Source: JAEUPI01 sp046348365
GTDB taxonomy: Bacteria; Pseudomonadota; Gammaproteobacteria; Burkholderiales; Burkholderiaceae_C
Reading direction: 5' to 3'
NCBI GenBank assembly: GCA_046348365.1
Contig: JAXMEL010000001.1
Coordinates: 1,240,001 to 1,304,000, forward strand
Length of the DNA stretch: 64,000 nucleotides
The position numbers and the translations under genes were made by a program. The notes beneath the pieces are model-generated. The model did no database searches and was not told the DNA's origin. It saw only the letters and a list, made by a program, of their open reading frames with translations. Below, piece by piece: positions 17,698-26,851 of this stretch. Every line of letters begins with the position of its first letter. Positions within the stretch are counted from its first letter, which is position 1.

Positions 17698-18294
17698 TCA
17701 CTTCTCGTTCCCACCACCCGGTACCTCCAGCCTTGCGAGAGCGACCGAGACAACTTTGACGCCGTACGGCTGCTCGAACTCCACGCGCAGCCAGACGCCA
17801 TCGAGTGTGGCGTGAGGTCCATCGCCTCCGATTCCGATGACGCGCCCGACGCCGAACTTGCGGTGGCGCACCATCGAGCCGAGAGGAAACGCAGCGGCGC
17901 CGGGGCCAGGCAGGTCAGGCTCGGGCGCGGCGTGCTCACCATCGTCGACGAACTCGTTGACGCCGCACGTCTTGATCTCGTCGTCGAGCCATGAGGGCGG
18001 GCGGAAACGCTCGTACAGCGCGTCGGCACCGAAGAGGTCCAATGCCGCATCGAACACCTCGCCGTTGTGCCATTCCTCGGCGCCGGTCAACTCGCAACGC
18101 GTCGTGCCGTGCTCGGTGCGTCGCCAGAACGGGCACAACACCCGTTTGGCGTGGGCTCCGAAGCGCCCATGCCGGACTTCCTTGCCGAAGCGGCTGAAAT
18201 CGTTCACCAGCACCTCGCCCGGCTCGACCTTGTGCACGCAGTAGCAGAACTCGCCGGCCGGCACCAGCGCATGCCTGCTGTCTGGTTGCGTCAT
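17698..18294 (-). CDS. Tudor-like-domain accessory protein of the MmeI-like enzyme
   Basis: A 198-residue protein with ATG at 18294 overlapping the stop of the large restriction-modification gene (ATGA), so the two are translationally coupled. The first 130 residues are rich in Cys/His/Trp (CYCVHKVEPGEVLVNDFSRFGKE, CPFWRRTEHGTTRCELTGAEEWHNG) without a recognisable fold. The C-terminal 60 residues (GSMVRHRKFGVGRVIGIGG then LRVEFEQPYGVKVVSVALARLEV) resemble the small beta-barrel (Tudor/SH3-like) at the C-terminus of UvrD/PcrA helicases, which binds nucleic acid or polymerase. Its role here is unknown; it could modulate the nuclease. Confidence 0.65.
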   Translation of the reverse strand: MTQPDSRHALVPAGEFCYCVHKVEPGEVLVNDFSRFGKEVRHGRFGAHAKRVLCPFWRRTEHGTTRCELTGAEEWHNGEVFDAALDLFGADALYERFRPPSWLDDEIKTCGVNEFVDDGEHAAPEPDLPGPGAAAFPLGSMVRHRKFGVGRVIGIGGDGPHATLDGVWLRVEFEQPYGVKVVSVALARLEVPGGGNEK

Positions 18295-21203
18295 CGATGC
18301 TGCGCTCGCTCGAGGTTCAGCGCCAGCAGCCGCCGCAGGATCTCGTCGTCGGGCATCGCCGGCGTGTAGTCGGCCCAGCCGTAGGCGGCGGCCACTGCGG
18401 CATCGAGCGCCTCGTGCGCCTGCGCGAGCCACGCCGGCCGCTGGTTGTAGAGATTGGTCAGCGTGCGCTTGGCGAGTTCCTTCTCGAAGCCCGGTTTGGC
18501 GACGATGCGATCCGGGTACGGCGAGCGGTCCATGCCCAGCGGCACGACCTCGGGCACGCGCTGGCTCCACTCGGGCGGGTTGAGCCAGGCGTCGCGCAGG
18601 TCGACGAGGCGCTTGGCGGCGCGGGCGATGGCTTCGGCGTGCTGGCGCACCGCGGGCGCGAGACCGGCCGGGATCAGCGCGCCGCCGGGCAGCGCCTCGG
18701 TGCGCTGGTGGGCGGTGTCGGCGGGGGTGAGTCCGGCGGGGAAGGGGAAGGTCTCGAAGCAGGTGGTCGGCGTGTAGCGCGGGCGGTCTTCGAGCGACGT
18801 ACCCATGCGAAACGCCCAGAGCTCATGAAATCGACTATGTAGGAGCCCGAGGCTCATGTCGTCCGCTCGGGCGATCAGTATCAATGCCTGGTCCGGCGAA
18901 GTCGTGACCGGGAGCCAGACGAAGGTGCGGTACTTTGAGTGCGCGATCGTCGCGACAAACCGCGGCACGCCTAGAAGCGCGACACGCAACTCGACGCGTG
19001 GTCGACCAAACCGCCACCAGTATTCACGCAGCGCGGGCTCTGTCTTTGCAGTGCGCTCTGCCTTGATGTGTGCAACCACGTAGGAGAACGGAGCTTCGTA
19101 CAGCGCCGCCTCCTGTTCAGTCATGGAGTTCCCGAAGTCAATGATCCATTGCTCCTGCGGCCGCCGGCTCAATTCAAAACCATTGGCCCAAGGTCGTAGC
19201 ACATCGCTGTTCGGTCGTCCGTTCGGATTGGGTTGCCCAAGCCACTCGCGCGCGAGCGATGCGTCAATCTCGAACTTGGCCTTCTTTGACGCACCCTGGA
19301 AGCTCGCGCCGACATTCGCGTCCAGAGTACGGGCGAGCGTGACGTTCGTATCCTGGCCAGCCACCGTCGGTGCTGTCAGGTCGGCATAGATCTCCGGCAC
19401 GGTCGAACCATCGAGTCGGACTTCATCGCCATTGCCAAAGCAAACAAGCGACACACGCACCGCGGCTCCCTCGTTGACCCACGCCTCGTCGGACCAGGCC
19501 TCGAAAAGGCGACCTCGCTCGACAATGCGTTCCAACACGCTGCGATTGGCGCCGCCGCGAATCGAGTTCGTGGCTACCAGGCCTGCGCGGAGCAATGCGC
19601 CGTCTTCGATTGCCCGCTGCGCCTTGTCGAACCAGTAGCACACCAGGTCGGCACCGCCGGGCACGCGCGGCGCAAAGACACGATCGAGTGCTTCCACATA
19701 CGTGTCACCGAGTTCGCGGCGCTTTCGAGACACGCCCACGAACGGCGGATTGCCCACCACCGCATCGGCCTTCGGCCAGCTCGCCTCGCTGCCGTCGGCG
19801 GCGAGCACCGCATCGCGGCACTCGATGTGGTCCAGCGGCTCCAGCACCGGGTGCGTCTTGAACGCATAGCCGCGCTGGATGCGCCACTGCAGCTCGCCGA
19901 TCCACACCGTCACGCGCGCCAGCTCGGCGGCGTATTCGTTGAGCTCGATGCCCAGCACGTTGTGCGGGCCGGTCATGTCGTGCTGGCGCGTGAGGCCCAG
20001 CGCCTCGGCCTCCAGGTTCACCTGGTGCTCGATGTCCTTCAGGCACTTGAGCGCCAGGTACAGAAAATTGCCGCTGCCGCACGCCGGGTCGAGTACGCGG
20101 TAGTCGCGCAGCCGCTCCAGAAAGCGCACGAACTCTGCCTGCGCGTCGCGCCAGGCCTTGTCGCCGTACTTCCTGCTCTTGCCGAGGGTCTTCTCGATGG
20201 CCTGCCTGCGCCCGGCCCAGTCGGCCAGCAGCGGCCGCTGCACCACCGGTTCCACCAGACGAAGAATCGTGGCCGGGTCGGTGTAGTGCGCGCCGAGCTG
20301 GCTGCGCTTGGCGGGGTCGAGCCCGCGCTCGAACAGCGTGCCGAAGATGCTGGGGTCGATGGCGCTCCAGTTCATCGCGCTGGCGATCTTGAGCGCGGCC
20401 ACGTCGTCGGCGGCAAGCGGCGGCACGTCGATGGCCTGGAACAGGCCGCCGTTGAACCACGGCACGCCGTCGACGCCGAACAGGCCGCCGTCGCGCATGG
20501 TCTCGAAGAGCTTGCCGAGCTGCGCGCGCATCTTCGCCGGTGCGATGCCCACGCCCACCAGCCGCTCGAACAGGCGCTCGGGCAGCAGGCCCACGTCTTC
20601 GGCGAAGAAGCAGAACAGACACTGCGTGAGGAAGTGGCTCGCCGCCGCGGGCGCCACGCCGGCGCCGCGCAGCCGCTCGGCGGTGGCGGCGAAGGTGCGC
20701 GCGGCTTCCTCGGTGATGTCGCGGTTGGTGCGCCTGGGCTTGTAGCTCTCGGGGTCGCGCCATAGCGCACGCAGGCGCTGCTGCACGTCGGGCCGCGTCA
20801 GCTCGTCGTGCGCGAACACGTGGCGCTCGCTCGGCGTGCCGGTGAAATGCGTGTGCACCTCGATGCGCAGGCGGTCGCTCACCACCAGCAGCGGCGGGTT
20901 CTCGAGCGGCAGCGCGTACTGCATGAGCTGCTTGAGCGCCGTCTCGAGCTTCCCGCCCGGGGCCTTGTATTCCCACGCGAAATGCCCGCGCAGCCACACG
21001 TCGGCAAAGCCGTCGGTGCGGCCTTCGGCGCTGCCGGTCTTGGTGAGGCCGCGCTCGAAGCAGTAGTTGTCGGGGTCGCCGGGCTCGGGCACGCCGAGCA
21101 TGCGGCACAGGTCGATGAAGTGGGCCTGCGCGCCGGCGCGTTCGCTCAGGTCGTGCGCGAGCGAGCCGGCCCGCCATTTGCGAACGAACTCTGCGGCCTC
21201 CAT
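18291..21203 (-). CDS. MmeI-like (Type IIL) restriction-modification enzyme, single chain
   Basis: A 970-residue fusion of nuclease, adenine methyltransferase and target-recognition domains. The N-terminal PD-(D/E)XK nuclease shows D68-x9-E78-Y-K80, the same spacing as described for MmeI. A helical linker follows. The gamma-class methyltransferase has DPACGSGNFLYLAL (motif I, about residue 370) and NPPF (motif IV, about residue 485). The C-terminal part (about 590-860) would read the DNA target. Such enzymes methylate one strand and cut about 20 bases from unmodified sites. The start is ATG 21203 because of AAGGG upstream; a frame to 21248 exists. The recognition part is visibly less GC-rich than its neighbours. 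Confidence 0.85.
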   Translation of the reverse strand: MEAAEFVRKWRAGSLAHDLSERAGAQAHFIDLCRMLGVPEPGDPDNYCFERGLTKTGSAEGRTDGFADVWLRGHFAWEYKAPGGKLETALKQLMQYALPLENPPLLVVSDRLRIEVHTHFTGTPSERHVFAHDELTRPDVQQRLRALWRDPESYKPRRTNRDITEEAARTFAATAERLRGAGVAPAAASHFLTQCLFCFFAEDVGLLPERLFERLVGVGIAPAKMRAQLGKLFETMRDGGLFGVDGVPWFNGGLFQAIDVPPLAADDVAALKIASAMNWSAIDPSIFGTLFERGLDPAKRSQLGAHYTDPATILRLVEPVVQRPLLADWAGRRQAIEKTLGKSRKYGDKAWRDAQAEFVRFLERLRDYRVLDPACGSGNFLYLALKCLKDIEHQVNLEAEALGLTRQHDMTGPHNVLGIELNEYAAELARVTVWIGELQWRIQRGYAFKTHPVLEPLDHIECRDAVLAADGSEASWPKADAVVGNPPFVGVSRKRRELGDTYVEALDRVFAPRVPGGADLVCYWFDKAQRAIEDGALLRAGLVATNSIRGGANRSVLERIVERGRLFEAWSDEAWVNEGAAVRVSLVCFGNGDEVRLDGSTVPEIYADLTAPTVAGQDTNVTLARTLDANVGASFQGASKKAKFEIDASLAREWLGQPNPNGRPNSDVLRPWANGFELSRRPQEQWIIDFGNSMTEQEAALYEAPFSYVVAHIKAERTAKTEPALREYWWRFGRPRVELRVALLGVPRFVATIAHSKYRTFVWLPVTTSPDQALILIARADDMSLGLLHSRFHELWAFRMGTSLEDRPRYTPTTCFETFPFPAGLTPADTAHQRTEALPGGALIPAGLAPAVRQHAEAIARAAKRLVDLRDAWLNPPEWSQRVPEVVPLGMDRSPYPDRIVAKPGFEKELAKRTLTNLYNQRPAWLAQAHEALDAAVAAAYGWADYTPAMPDDEILRRLLALNLERAQHR

Positions 21204-21340
21204 GTGCCCTTGCCTCCCCGTGTCTTGCCCCGGCGCGGATTTCACCACGCCCCCGCTGCTCTGGTGACGCCGCCCTCATCACCGGGCACACTCGGCATGT
21301 GGCGGGCGCGGCCGCCCAGTGACCTGCAAGGAGCGAATCG

Positions 21341-22987
21341 GTGACGACAACGACAACGCAGATGATGACCGGCGGCGAGGCCCTGGTCGACGCGCTGCTG
21401 CGCCACGGCGTGAGCCATGTGTTCGGCATTCCCGGCGTGCAGACCTACGGCTTGTTCGACGCGCTGCAGCGCGCCGGCGAGCGCATCCGCACCATCGGCG
21501 CGCGCCACGAGCAGACCGCCGGCTACATGGCCTTCGGCTACGCCAAGGCGTCGGGGCGCGAAGGCGTGTACAGCGTGGTGCCGGGCCCGGGTGTGCTCAA
21601 CACGGCGGCGGCGCTGTGCTCGGCCTACGGCGCGAGCACGCCGGTGCTGTGCCTCACCGGGCAGGTGCCATCGCAGTTCATCGGCTCGGGCATGGGCCAC
21701 CTGCACGAGCTGCCCGACCAGCTCGGCACGCTGCGCACGCTCGTCAAGTGGGCGGCGCGCGCGGCGCACCCCAGCGAGGCGCCGCGGCTGGTGGCCGAGG
21801 CGTTCGCGCAGATGCGCGTCGGCCGGCCGCAGCCGGTGGCACTCGAGATGCCGTGGGAGGTGTTCGCGCAGCGCGCGCCGGTGCAGCCGATCGACCCGCC
21901 CGCGGCCTACCCGCGCGTTGCCGTGGACACGGACGCCATCGCGCGCGTGGCCGATCTGCTGCAGCAGGCGCGCCAGCCGATGATCATGACGGGCAGCGGC
22001 GCGCAGCACGCCGCCGCCGAGGTGCGCGCGCTGGCCGAGCTGCTGCAGGCGCCGGCGGTGCCGTGGCGCGGCGGGCGCGGCGTGGTGGCCGAAGACACGC
22101 CGCTCGGCTTCAACTGCGCGTCGGGCCTGGCGCGCTGGGCCGACACCGACGTGGTGATCGGCATCGGCTCGCGCATCGAGCTGCAGTGGTTCCGCTGGCC
22201 GGCGCCGCCGCGCGGCATGCCGGCCGTGGCGCTGATCGACATCGACCCGGCGCAGATGGCGCGGCTGCGCCCGCGCGTGGGCGTCGTCGCCGACGCGCGC
22301 GAGGCCACCGCGGCGCTGGTGGCCGAGCTCGAGCGGCGCGGCCACCGCGCGGCGTCGCGCCACGCCGAGTTCGACGCCCACAAGCGCCGCGTGCAGGAGG
22401 CCGTGCAGGAGGTGAAGCCGCACGTGGACTACCTGCGCGCGATCCGCGCCGCGCTGCCGCGCGACGGCTTCTTCGTCGAGGAGATCTGCCAGACCGGCTT
22501 CGCCTCGTACTTCGCCCTGCCGGTCTACGAGCCGCGCAGCTTCGTGACCTGCGGCTACCAGGGCACGCTCGGCTTCGGCTACCCGACGGCGCTCGGCGTC
22601 AAGGTGGCGCGGCCCGACAAGGCGGTGGTGTCGATCGCCGGCGACGGCGGCTTCATGTTCGGCGTGCAGGAGCTGGCCACCGCGGTGCAGTACGGCATCA
22701 ACGTGGTCTCGATCGTGTTCGACAACGGCGCCTTCGGCAACGTGATGCGCGACCAGCAGCAGCGCTTCGGCGGCCGCGTGATCAGCTCCGAGCTGCGCAA
22801 CCCCGACTTCGTGCGCCTGGCCGAGAGCTTCGGCGTCAGCGCGTGGCGCGCGCGCTCGCCCGACGAACTCGGCACGATGCTGCACCGCGCGATCGAGCTC
22901 GATCGGCCGGCGCTGATCCACGTGCCGGTGGATCGCGCGGCCGAAGTGTCGCCGTGGAAATACCTGATGCCGGCGCTGGCGGCATGA
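21341..22987 (+). CDS. Thiamine diphosphate-dependent enzyme, acetolactate synthase-like
   Basis: A 548-residue ThDP enzyme of the benzoylformate decarboxylase/acetolactate synthase superfamily. The catalytic Glu lies in GARHEQTAGYMAFGYAKASG, and the ThDP-Mg motif is GDGGFMFGVQELATAVQ through VFDNGAFGN. The central FAD/ADP-type domain is present, but there is no adjacent small regulatory subunit gene, so it is more likely a catabolic carboligase, decarboxylase or glyoxylate carboligase-like enzyme than biosynthetic IlvB. The GTG start has AAGGAG seven bases upstream. Divergent from the restriction gene, with the next gene on the opposite strand. Substrate unknown. Confidence 0.85.
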   Translation: MTTTTTQMMTGGEALVDALLRHGVSHVFGIPGVQTYGLFDALQRAGERIRTIGARHEQTAGYMAFGYAKASGREGVYSVVPGPGVLNTAAALCSAYGASTPVLCLTGQVPSQFIGSGMGHLHELPDQLGTLRTLVKWAARAAHPSEAPRLVAEAFAQMRVGRPQPVALEMPWEVFAQRAPVQPIDPPAAYPRVAVDTDAIARVADLLQQARQPMIMTGSGAQHAAAEVRALAELLQAPAVPWRGGRGVVAEDTPLGFNCASGLARWADTDVVIGIGSRIELQWFRWPAPPRGMPAVALIDIDPAQMARLRPRVGVVADAREATAALVAELERRGHRAASRHAEFDAHKRRVQEAVQEVKPHVDYLRAIRAALPRDGFFVEEICQTGFASYFALPVYEPRSFVTCGYQGTLGFGYPTALGVKVARPDKAVVSIAGDGGFMFGVQELATAVQYGINVVSIVFDNGAFGNVMRDQQQRFGGRVISSELRNPDFVRLAESFGVSAWRARSPDELGTMLHRAIELDRPALIHVPVDRAAEVSPWKYLMPALAA

Positions 22988-23038
22988 CCTGATGCCCACG
23001 CCGCCGGCGTGGGGTACGCCGGGTTCGTTCGCGCCGCC

Positions 23039-23968
23039 TCAGCGATCGACCACCATGTCGCCCTCGAGCGCGAGCACGCCGCTGGCCGCGAGGTCGCGCA
23101 CCAGGCGTTCGGCCCAGGCGGCGGCCGAGCCGGCATCGGAGCGGCCGTGCTTGCGCCAGTTGGCCTCGACCATCGGTGCGGCCACCGCCCACGCGCACAG
23201 CGCATCGAGCGGCACGCGGCGCACCTCCATCACGTGGTACTTGATCAGCACCTTCACCGCATGCCGCACATGGCGCGCCGGCTCGGTGACGAAGCCCGCC
23301 AGCCGCGAGCGTGCGCGTGCCAGCGCGCCGGCCACGTCGGTGAACGGCGCGCCGTGGCCGGGGATCACCACGCGCACCGGCAGCGCCGCGATGGCATCGA
23401 GCGTGGCGCCCACCTCCTCGAAGCCGCCTTCGTCGAACAGCTCGGGGAACACCACGCCGAAGCCCTGCTCCCACAGCGCATCGGCCGAGATCAGCACGCC
23501 GTGCGCGGCATCGAAGAACATCAGCGAATGCGGGTCGTGCCCGGGCGCGGCCACCGCCTGCCACGTGCGGCCGCCGGCCACGAACGATTCGCCCGCGGCA
23601 AGGGTGTCGTGCACGATGAAGCGCTCGCGCAGGCCGAAGTCGTCGTGGCCGAGGCGTTCGAGGTCCCAGGCGCGAGCGGCATCGGCCTGCCCCGGCGGAA
23701 TCGTCAGCGTGGCGCCGAACTCGCGCTGCAGCGCCGCGTTGCCGCCGCAATGGTCGGAATGCAGGTGCGTGTTGACGATGCGCACGAGCCGCCCGCCCTC
23801 GCCCAGCGCATGGCGCACCAGCGCCACCGTCTGCTCGCGGTGCGCCACGTGGCTGGCGTCGACCAGCACCGCGCCGGGTTCATCAGCGGCGGCGTGGATC
23901 ACGATGTTGTTCGACGACAGCCAGCCGCGCTCGAGCACGGTGAGGCCTTGCAGCGAAGAATGCATCAA
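23039..23968 (-). CDS. Metallo-beta-lactamase-fold hydrolase
   Basis: A 309-residue MBL-fold protein. The zinc site is complete: THLHSDHCG near residue 68, the PGHDPHSLMF histidine, D in LISADALWEQGFG and the later H in VIPGHGAPF. This layout is that of glyoxalase II-like and quorum-lactonase-like thioesterases/hydrolases; the substrate is not predictable. It converges with the ThDP enzyme gene. Two adjacent ATGs at 23968 and 23965 could both serve as start. Confidence 0.88.
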   Translation of the reverse strand: MMHSSLQGLTVLERGWLSSNNIVIHAAADEPGAVLVDASHVAHREQTVALVRHALGEGGRLVRIVNTHLHSDHCGGNAALQREFGATLTIPPGQADAARAWDLERLGHDDFGLRERFIVHDTLAAGESFVAGGRTWQAVAAPGHDPHSLMFFDAAHGVLISADALWEQGFGVVFPELFDEGGFEEVGATLDAIAALPVRVVIPGHGAPFTDVAGALARARSRLAGFVTEPARHVRHAVKVLIKYHVMEVRRVPLDALCAWAVAAPMVEANWRKHGRSDAGSAAAWAERLVRDLAASGVLALEGDMVVDR

Positions 23969-23998
23969 TGCCCGCCCGGCCGCCCGAAGGGCATTGAG

Positions 23999-24037
23999 CG
24001 CCCCCTCGGGGGGCAGCGAACGCAGTGAGCTCGGGGG
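23999..24037 (+). repeat. GC-rich dispersed palindrome typical of the order
   Basis: GCCCCC TCG GGGGGC is followed by AGCGAACGCAGTGAGCTCGGGGG. I recall this type of repeat between genes in Comamonadaceae-like genomes. It sits between the NUDIX and MBL genes, both on the minus strand, and could work as a terminator. Confidence 0.5.
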
Positions 24038-24071
24038 TCCATGCCGCGATTGTCGGCGAGCGCCCGCGGCA

Positions 24072-24734
24072 CTACTTCCACGCGAACGCGGGCTGGTCGA
24101 AGTGCGCCACGCGCGTCTCGCGGCCGAGCACGCACCATTCGCGAAACTGGTACATGAACGCCGCCGTCGGCGCGGCGATCCAGCGCCGGCCGACCGGCAT
24201 GCGCAGCACCGGGTGCGCCGCGCCCTTCACGTGGTTGAGCAGCGGCGCGTCGTCGCGCAGCAGCTCGCGCACCGGGATGCGGTGGATGCTCGCCACCTCG
24301 TCGGCGTTGGGGCTCACGTCGCGCGCGGCGCCGGCCCACACCACCACCGGCGTGATCACGTAGCCCGAGCGCGTGGCGTAGTCGTCGAGGCGGCCGAGCA
24401 CGGCATCGGCGCCGAGCGCGAGGCCCACCTCTTCGTGCATCTCGCGCAGCGCCGCCTGCTCGGGCGTCTCGCCGTCGTCGACGCGGCCGCCGGGCATGGC
24501 CCATTGGCCGGCATGTGCGCGCAGGCTCTCGGCGCGCTTGGTGAGCAGCAGCGCCGGGGCACGGCTCCACGCCGCGAGCGCCGGCATGCCCTCGACCTCG
24601 GCGCCGCAGCCCTCTTCGGTGAGCGCGACGGCCACCGCCGCGCGGCGGCGGCCGGCGGGGTCGATCGCGTGCACGGCGAAACGCAGCACGCGCTCGCGCC
24701 ACTGCGCCGGGCCCAGCTCGAGGCCGTCGTCCAT
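24072..24734 (-). CDS. NUDIX hydrolase, probable CoA diphosphatase
   Basis: A 220-residue NUDIX protein starting at ATG 24734 (MDDGLELGPAQWRERVLRF). The complete NUDIX box is GGRVDDGETPEQAALREMHEEVGL (G, then E-x7-REx2EE), preceded by LLLTKRAESLRAHAGQWAMPGG. That is the pattern of the CoA/acyl-CoA diphosphatases (NudL/PCD1 type), which split CoA into 3',5'-ADP and phosphopantetheine. Substrate choice is inferred from similarity only. It lies head to head with the YcaQ-type gene, 57 bp apart. Confidence 0.85.
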   Translation of the reverse strand: MDDGLELGPAQWRERVLRFAVHAIDPAGRRRAAVAVALTEEGCGAEVEGMPALAAWSRAPALLLTKRAESLRAHAGQWAMPGGRVDDGETPEQAALREMHEEVGLALGADAVLGRLDDYATRSGYVITPVVVWAGAARDVSPNADEVASIHRIPVRELLRDDAPLLNHVKGAAHPVLRMPVGRRWIAAPTAAFMYQFREWCVLGRETRVAHFDQPAFAWK

Positions 24735-24790
24735 GCCGCGAGGATAGACCCCGCGCGCGGGCTTCGCCGCGCAGGCATGATCGGGGCCCC

Positions 24791-25897
24791 ATGCCACCAC
24801 CCACGCTGTCGCCCACGCTGCAGCAGCTGCGCCGCCACGCGATCGCGCGCAGCCTGTTCGCGCCGACCACGCTCGCCGGCGCGATCGGGCGCCTCGGCTT
24901 CGTGCAGGCCGATCCGCTGCGCGCCCCGGCGCGCGCGCAAGACCTGACGCTGCGCCACCGCGTGGCCGGCTACCGCGCCGGCGACCTCGAGCGCGACTAT
25001 CCCGCGCTCGACGTGGAGGAAGACTTCTTCGTCAACTACGGCTTCCTGCCGCGCGCGCAGCAGGCGCTGATGCACCCGCGCGTGGCGCGGCGGCGCTGGG
25101 GCGGCGCGACGTGGGGCAAGGCGCAGGCGGTGCTCGCCTTCGTGCGCGAGCGCGGCGCCGTGCACCCGCGCGAGGTCGATGCGCATTTCAATCACGGCAA
25201 GGTGCGCAACTGGTTCGGCGGTACGAGCAATGCGAGCACCGAGCTGCTCGACGGCATGCACTACCGCGGGCTGCTGCGCGTGGCGCGGCGCGATGCGGGC
25301 ACGCGCGTCTACGCCGCGCGCGAGCCGTGGCCCGAGGCCGGCGGCCGCGCCGCGTGCCGCGCGCGCATGGATGCGCTGGTCGACCTGGCCGTCGCGCTGT
25401 ACGCGCCGCTGCCGACCGCCACGCTCGCGCTGCTGGTGCGCTTTCTGCGCGGCGCGGCGCCGCAATGGGCGGGCGATCGTACGCGCGCTCTCGCGGCGGC
25501 GAAGTCGCGCCACGCCGGCGCACGCGTCGACGGCACCGACTGGCATTGGCCCGCCGGCGAAAACCCGGCCGCGGCCGCCGACACGCTGGGCGACGAGGTG
25601 CGGCTGCTGGCGCCGTTCGACCCCGTGGTGTGGGACCGCGATCGCTTCGAGCGCTTCTGGGGCTGGCCGTACCGCTTCGAGGCCTACACGCCGCCGGCGC
25701 GGCGCCGGCTCGGCCACTATGCGTTGCCGCTGCTGTGGCGCGAGCGCGTGGTGGGCTGGGCCAACATCGGCGTGCGTGAGACGCGCATGACGGTCGAGGT
25801 CGGTTTCGCGGGGCCGCGCATCGCCGATCCTGCCTTCACGGCGGCGATGGACAACGAGCTGCACCGCGTGCACGCGTTCCTCGGGCTCGGGCGCTGA
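24791..25897 (+). CDS. ycaQ: YcaQ/AlkX-type DNA glycosylase (winged-helix HTH_42)
   Basis: A 368-residue protein of the HTH_42 winged-helix family, whose studied members unhook DNA interstrand crosslinks as glycosylases. The N-terminus RLGFVQADPLRAPARAQDLTLRHRV holds the QxD catalytic motif (QAD) of the YcaQ branch. The three tandem winged helices and the C-terminal FDPVVWDRDRFERFWGWPYRFEAYTP match the family. It is a single-gene unit on the plus strand. The crosslink role is by family, not shown here. Confidence 0.88.
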   Translation: MPPPTLSPTLQQLRRHAIARSLFAPTTLAGAIGRLGFVQADPLRAPARAQDLTLRHRVAGYRAGDLERDYPALDVEEDFFVNYGFLPRAQQALMHPRVARRRWGGATWGKAQAVLAFVRERGAVHPREVDAHFNHGKVRNWFGGTSNASTELLDGMHYRGLLRVARRDAGTRVYAAREPWPEAGGRAACRARMDALVDLAVALYAPLPTATLALLVRFLRGAAPQWAGDRTRALAAAKSRHAGARVDGTDWHWPAGENPAAAADTLGDEVRLLAPFDPVVWDRDRFERFWGWPYRFEAYTPPARRRLGHYALPLLWRERVVGWANIGVRETRMTVEVGFAGPRIADPAFTAAMDNELHRVHAFLGLGR

Positions 25898-25932
25898 CCC
25901 GGGCGCAGCCCGGCGCAACAGACCAGGATCCG

Positions 25933-26745
25933 CTATCGCGCGGCCAGCACCACCTGCGCCACCTCGGCAAAGCCCTGCCCGCGCTCACCCGCAGCCAGAT
26001 ACGCAGGCCAGGTGTGCAGCTGGCCGGCAAAGCGCATCAGGTTGGCGACGCCGACGCTGAGCGGGAAGTGCGCGAACATCTCCTGGTCGTTGGTCGAATC
26101 GCCCACGTAGACCCAGCGCTCGCGCTCGGCGTCGAGGTCGCGGCCGAACAGGCGCTGCACGATCCAGCGCGCGCCGGTGAGCTTGGTGTGCTCGCCGAAC
26201 CAGCCGTTGACGTGGATCGAGCTGACGGTGGCCGTCATGCCGGCGTCGCGCATGATGGCCACCACGCGCGCGACCTGCGCCGCGTCGAGATGGGCGAACT
26301 CGTCGTGGTCGACCGCGATGTCGGTGGCGCGGCCGGCACTGTCGCGCGCCAGCGTGGCGCCGCTCACCTCGCGCAGCACCTGCGCGGCCACCGCGCGCAG
26401 GCGCTCGAGGTTGCGCGCGCGCGTCGGCGCGTCCTGCACGTAGGCCTCGCGCAGCGCGCCGGCGTCGCGGTACCAGGCCCCGGCACCGTTCTCGGCCACG
26501 ATGACCGGCAGCGTGCCGTCGCGCACGAAGGGCTCGCTCCAGCCCATCGGCCGGCCGGTGACGGCCACCACCGGGATGCCGCGTCGCGCCAGCTGCTGCA
26601 GCGCCTGCCGCGCGGCCAGCTCGATGGCGCCGTGACGCGTCAGCGTGTCGTCGATGTCGGTCAGCACGCCGCACACCGCGGCCCACTCAGGGCCCGGCGC
26701 CCGGGGCAGCGGGCGCGAAGGTGTGGCCGGTGTGGCCTGCGTCAT
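25933..26745 (-). CDS. HAD-superfamily (type IIB) phosphatase
   Basis: A 270-residue sugar- or acid-phosphatase-like HAD hydrolase starting at ATG 26745 (MTQATPATPSR). The nucleophile motif I is LTDIDDTLT, motif II VVAVTGRPMGW, the lysine region near GARWIVQRLF and motif IV VYVGDSTNDQEMF. The cap layout and GDSTND motif are those of the mannosyl-3-phosphoglycerate or sucrose-phosphate phosphatase group; the true substrate is unknown. Divergent from ppk2, about 106 bp away. Confidence 0.85.
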   Translation of the reverse strand: MTQATPATPSRPLPRAPGPEWAAVCGVLTDIDDTLTRHGAIELAARQALQQLARRGIPVVAVTGRPMGWSEPFVRDGTLPVIVAENGAGAWYRDAGALREAYVQDAPTRARNLERLRAVAAQVLREVSGATLARDSAGRATDIAVDHDEFAHLDAAQVARVVAIMRDAGMTATVSSIHVNGWFGEHTKLTGARWIVQRLFGRDLDAERERWVYVGDSTNDQEMFAHFPLSVGVANLMRFAGQLHTWPAYLAAGERGQGFAEVAQVVLAAR

Positions 26746-26851
26746 GCCCGCAGTGTCACACGGCCACGGAGGCATTGACGGGGCTCAACCTCCGGCACGG
26801 TCTGCGGCGCAAGATGATCTGCTTTTCCGCTCCCGACAGACCACTTTCGCC

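Noticed and set aside
18291..21203. DISARM or BREX methyltransferase component
   Set aside because: No helicase, DUF1998, phospholipase D, PglZ or BrxC-type genes are nearby, and the protein has its own D-x9-ExK nuclease, which fits a solitary MmeI-like enzyme.
21341..22987. Biosynthetic acetolactate synthase large subunit (ilvB)
   Set aside because: No small-subunit gene or branched-chain genes adjoin it, and the motifs are general to the ThDP family, so a specific name is not supported.
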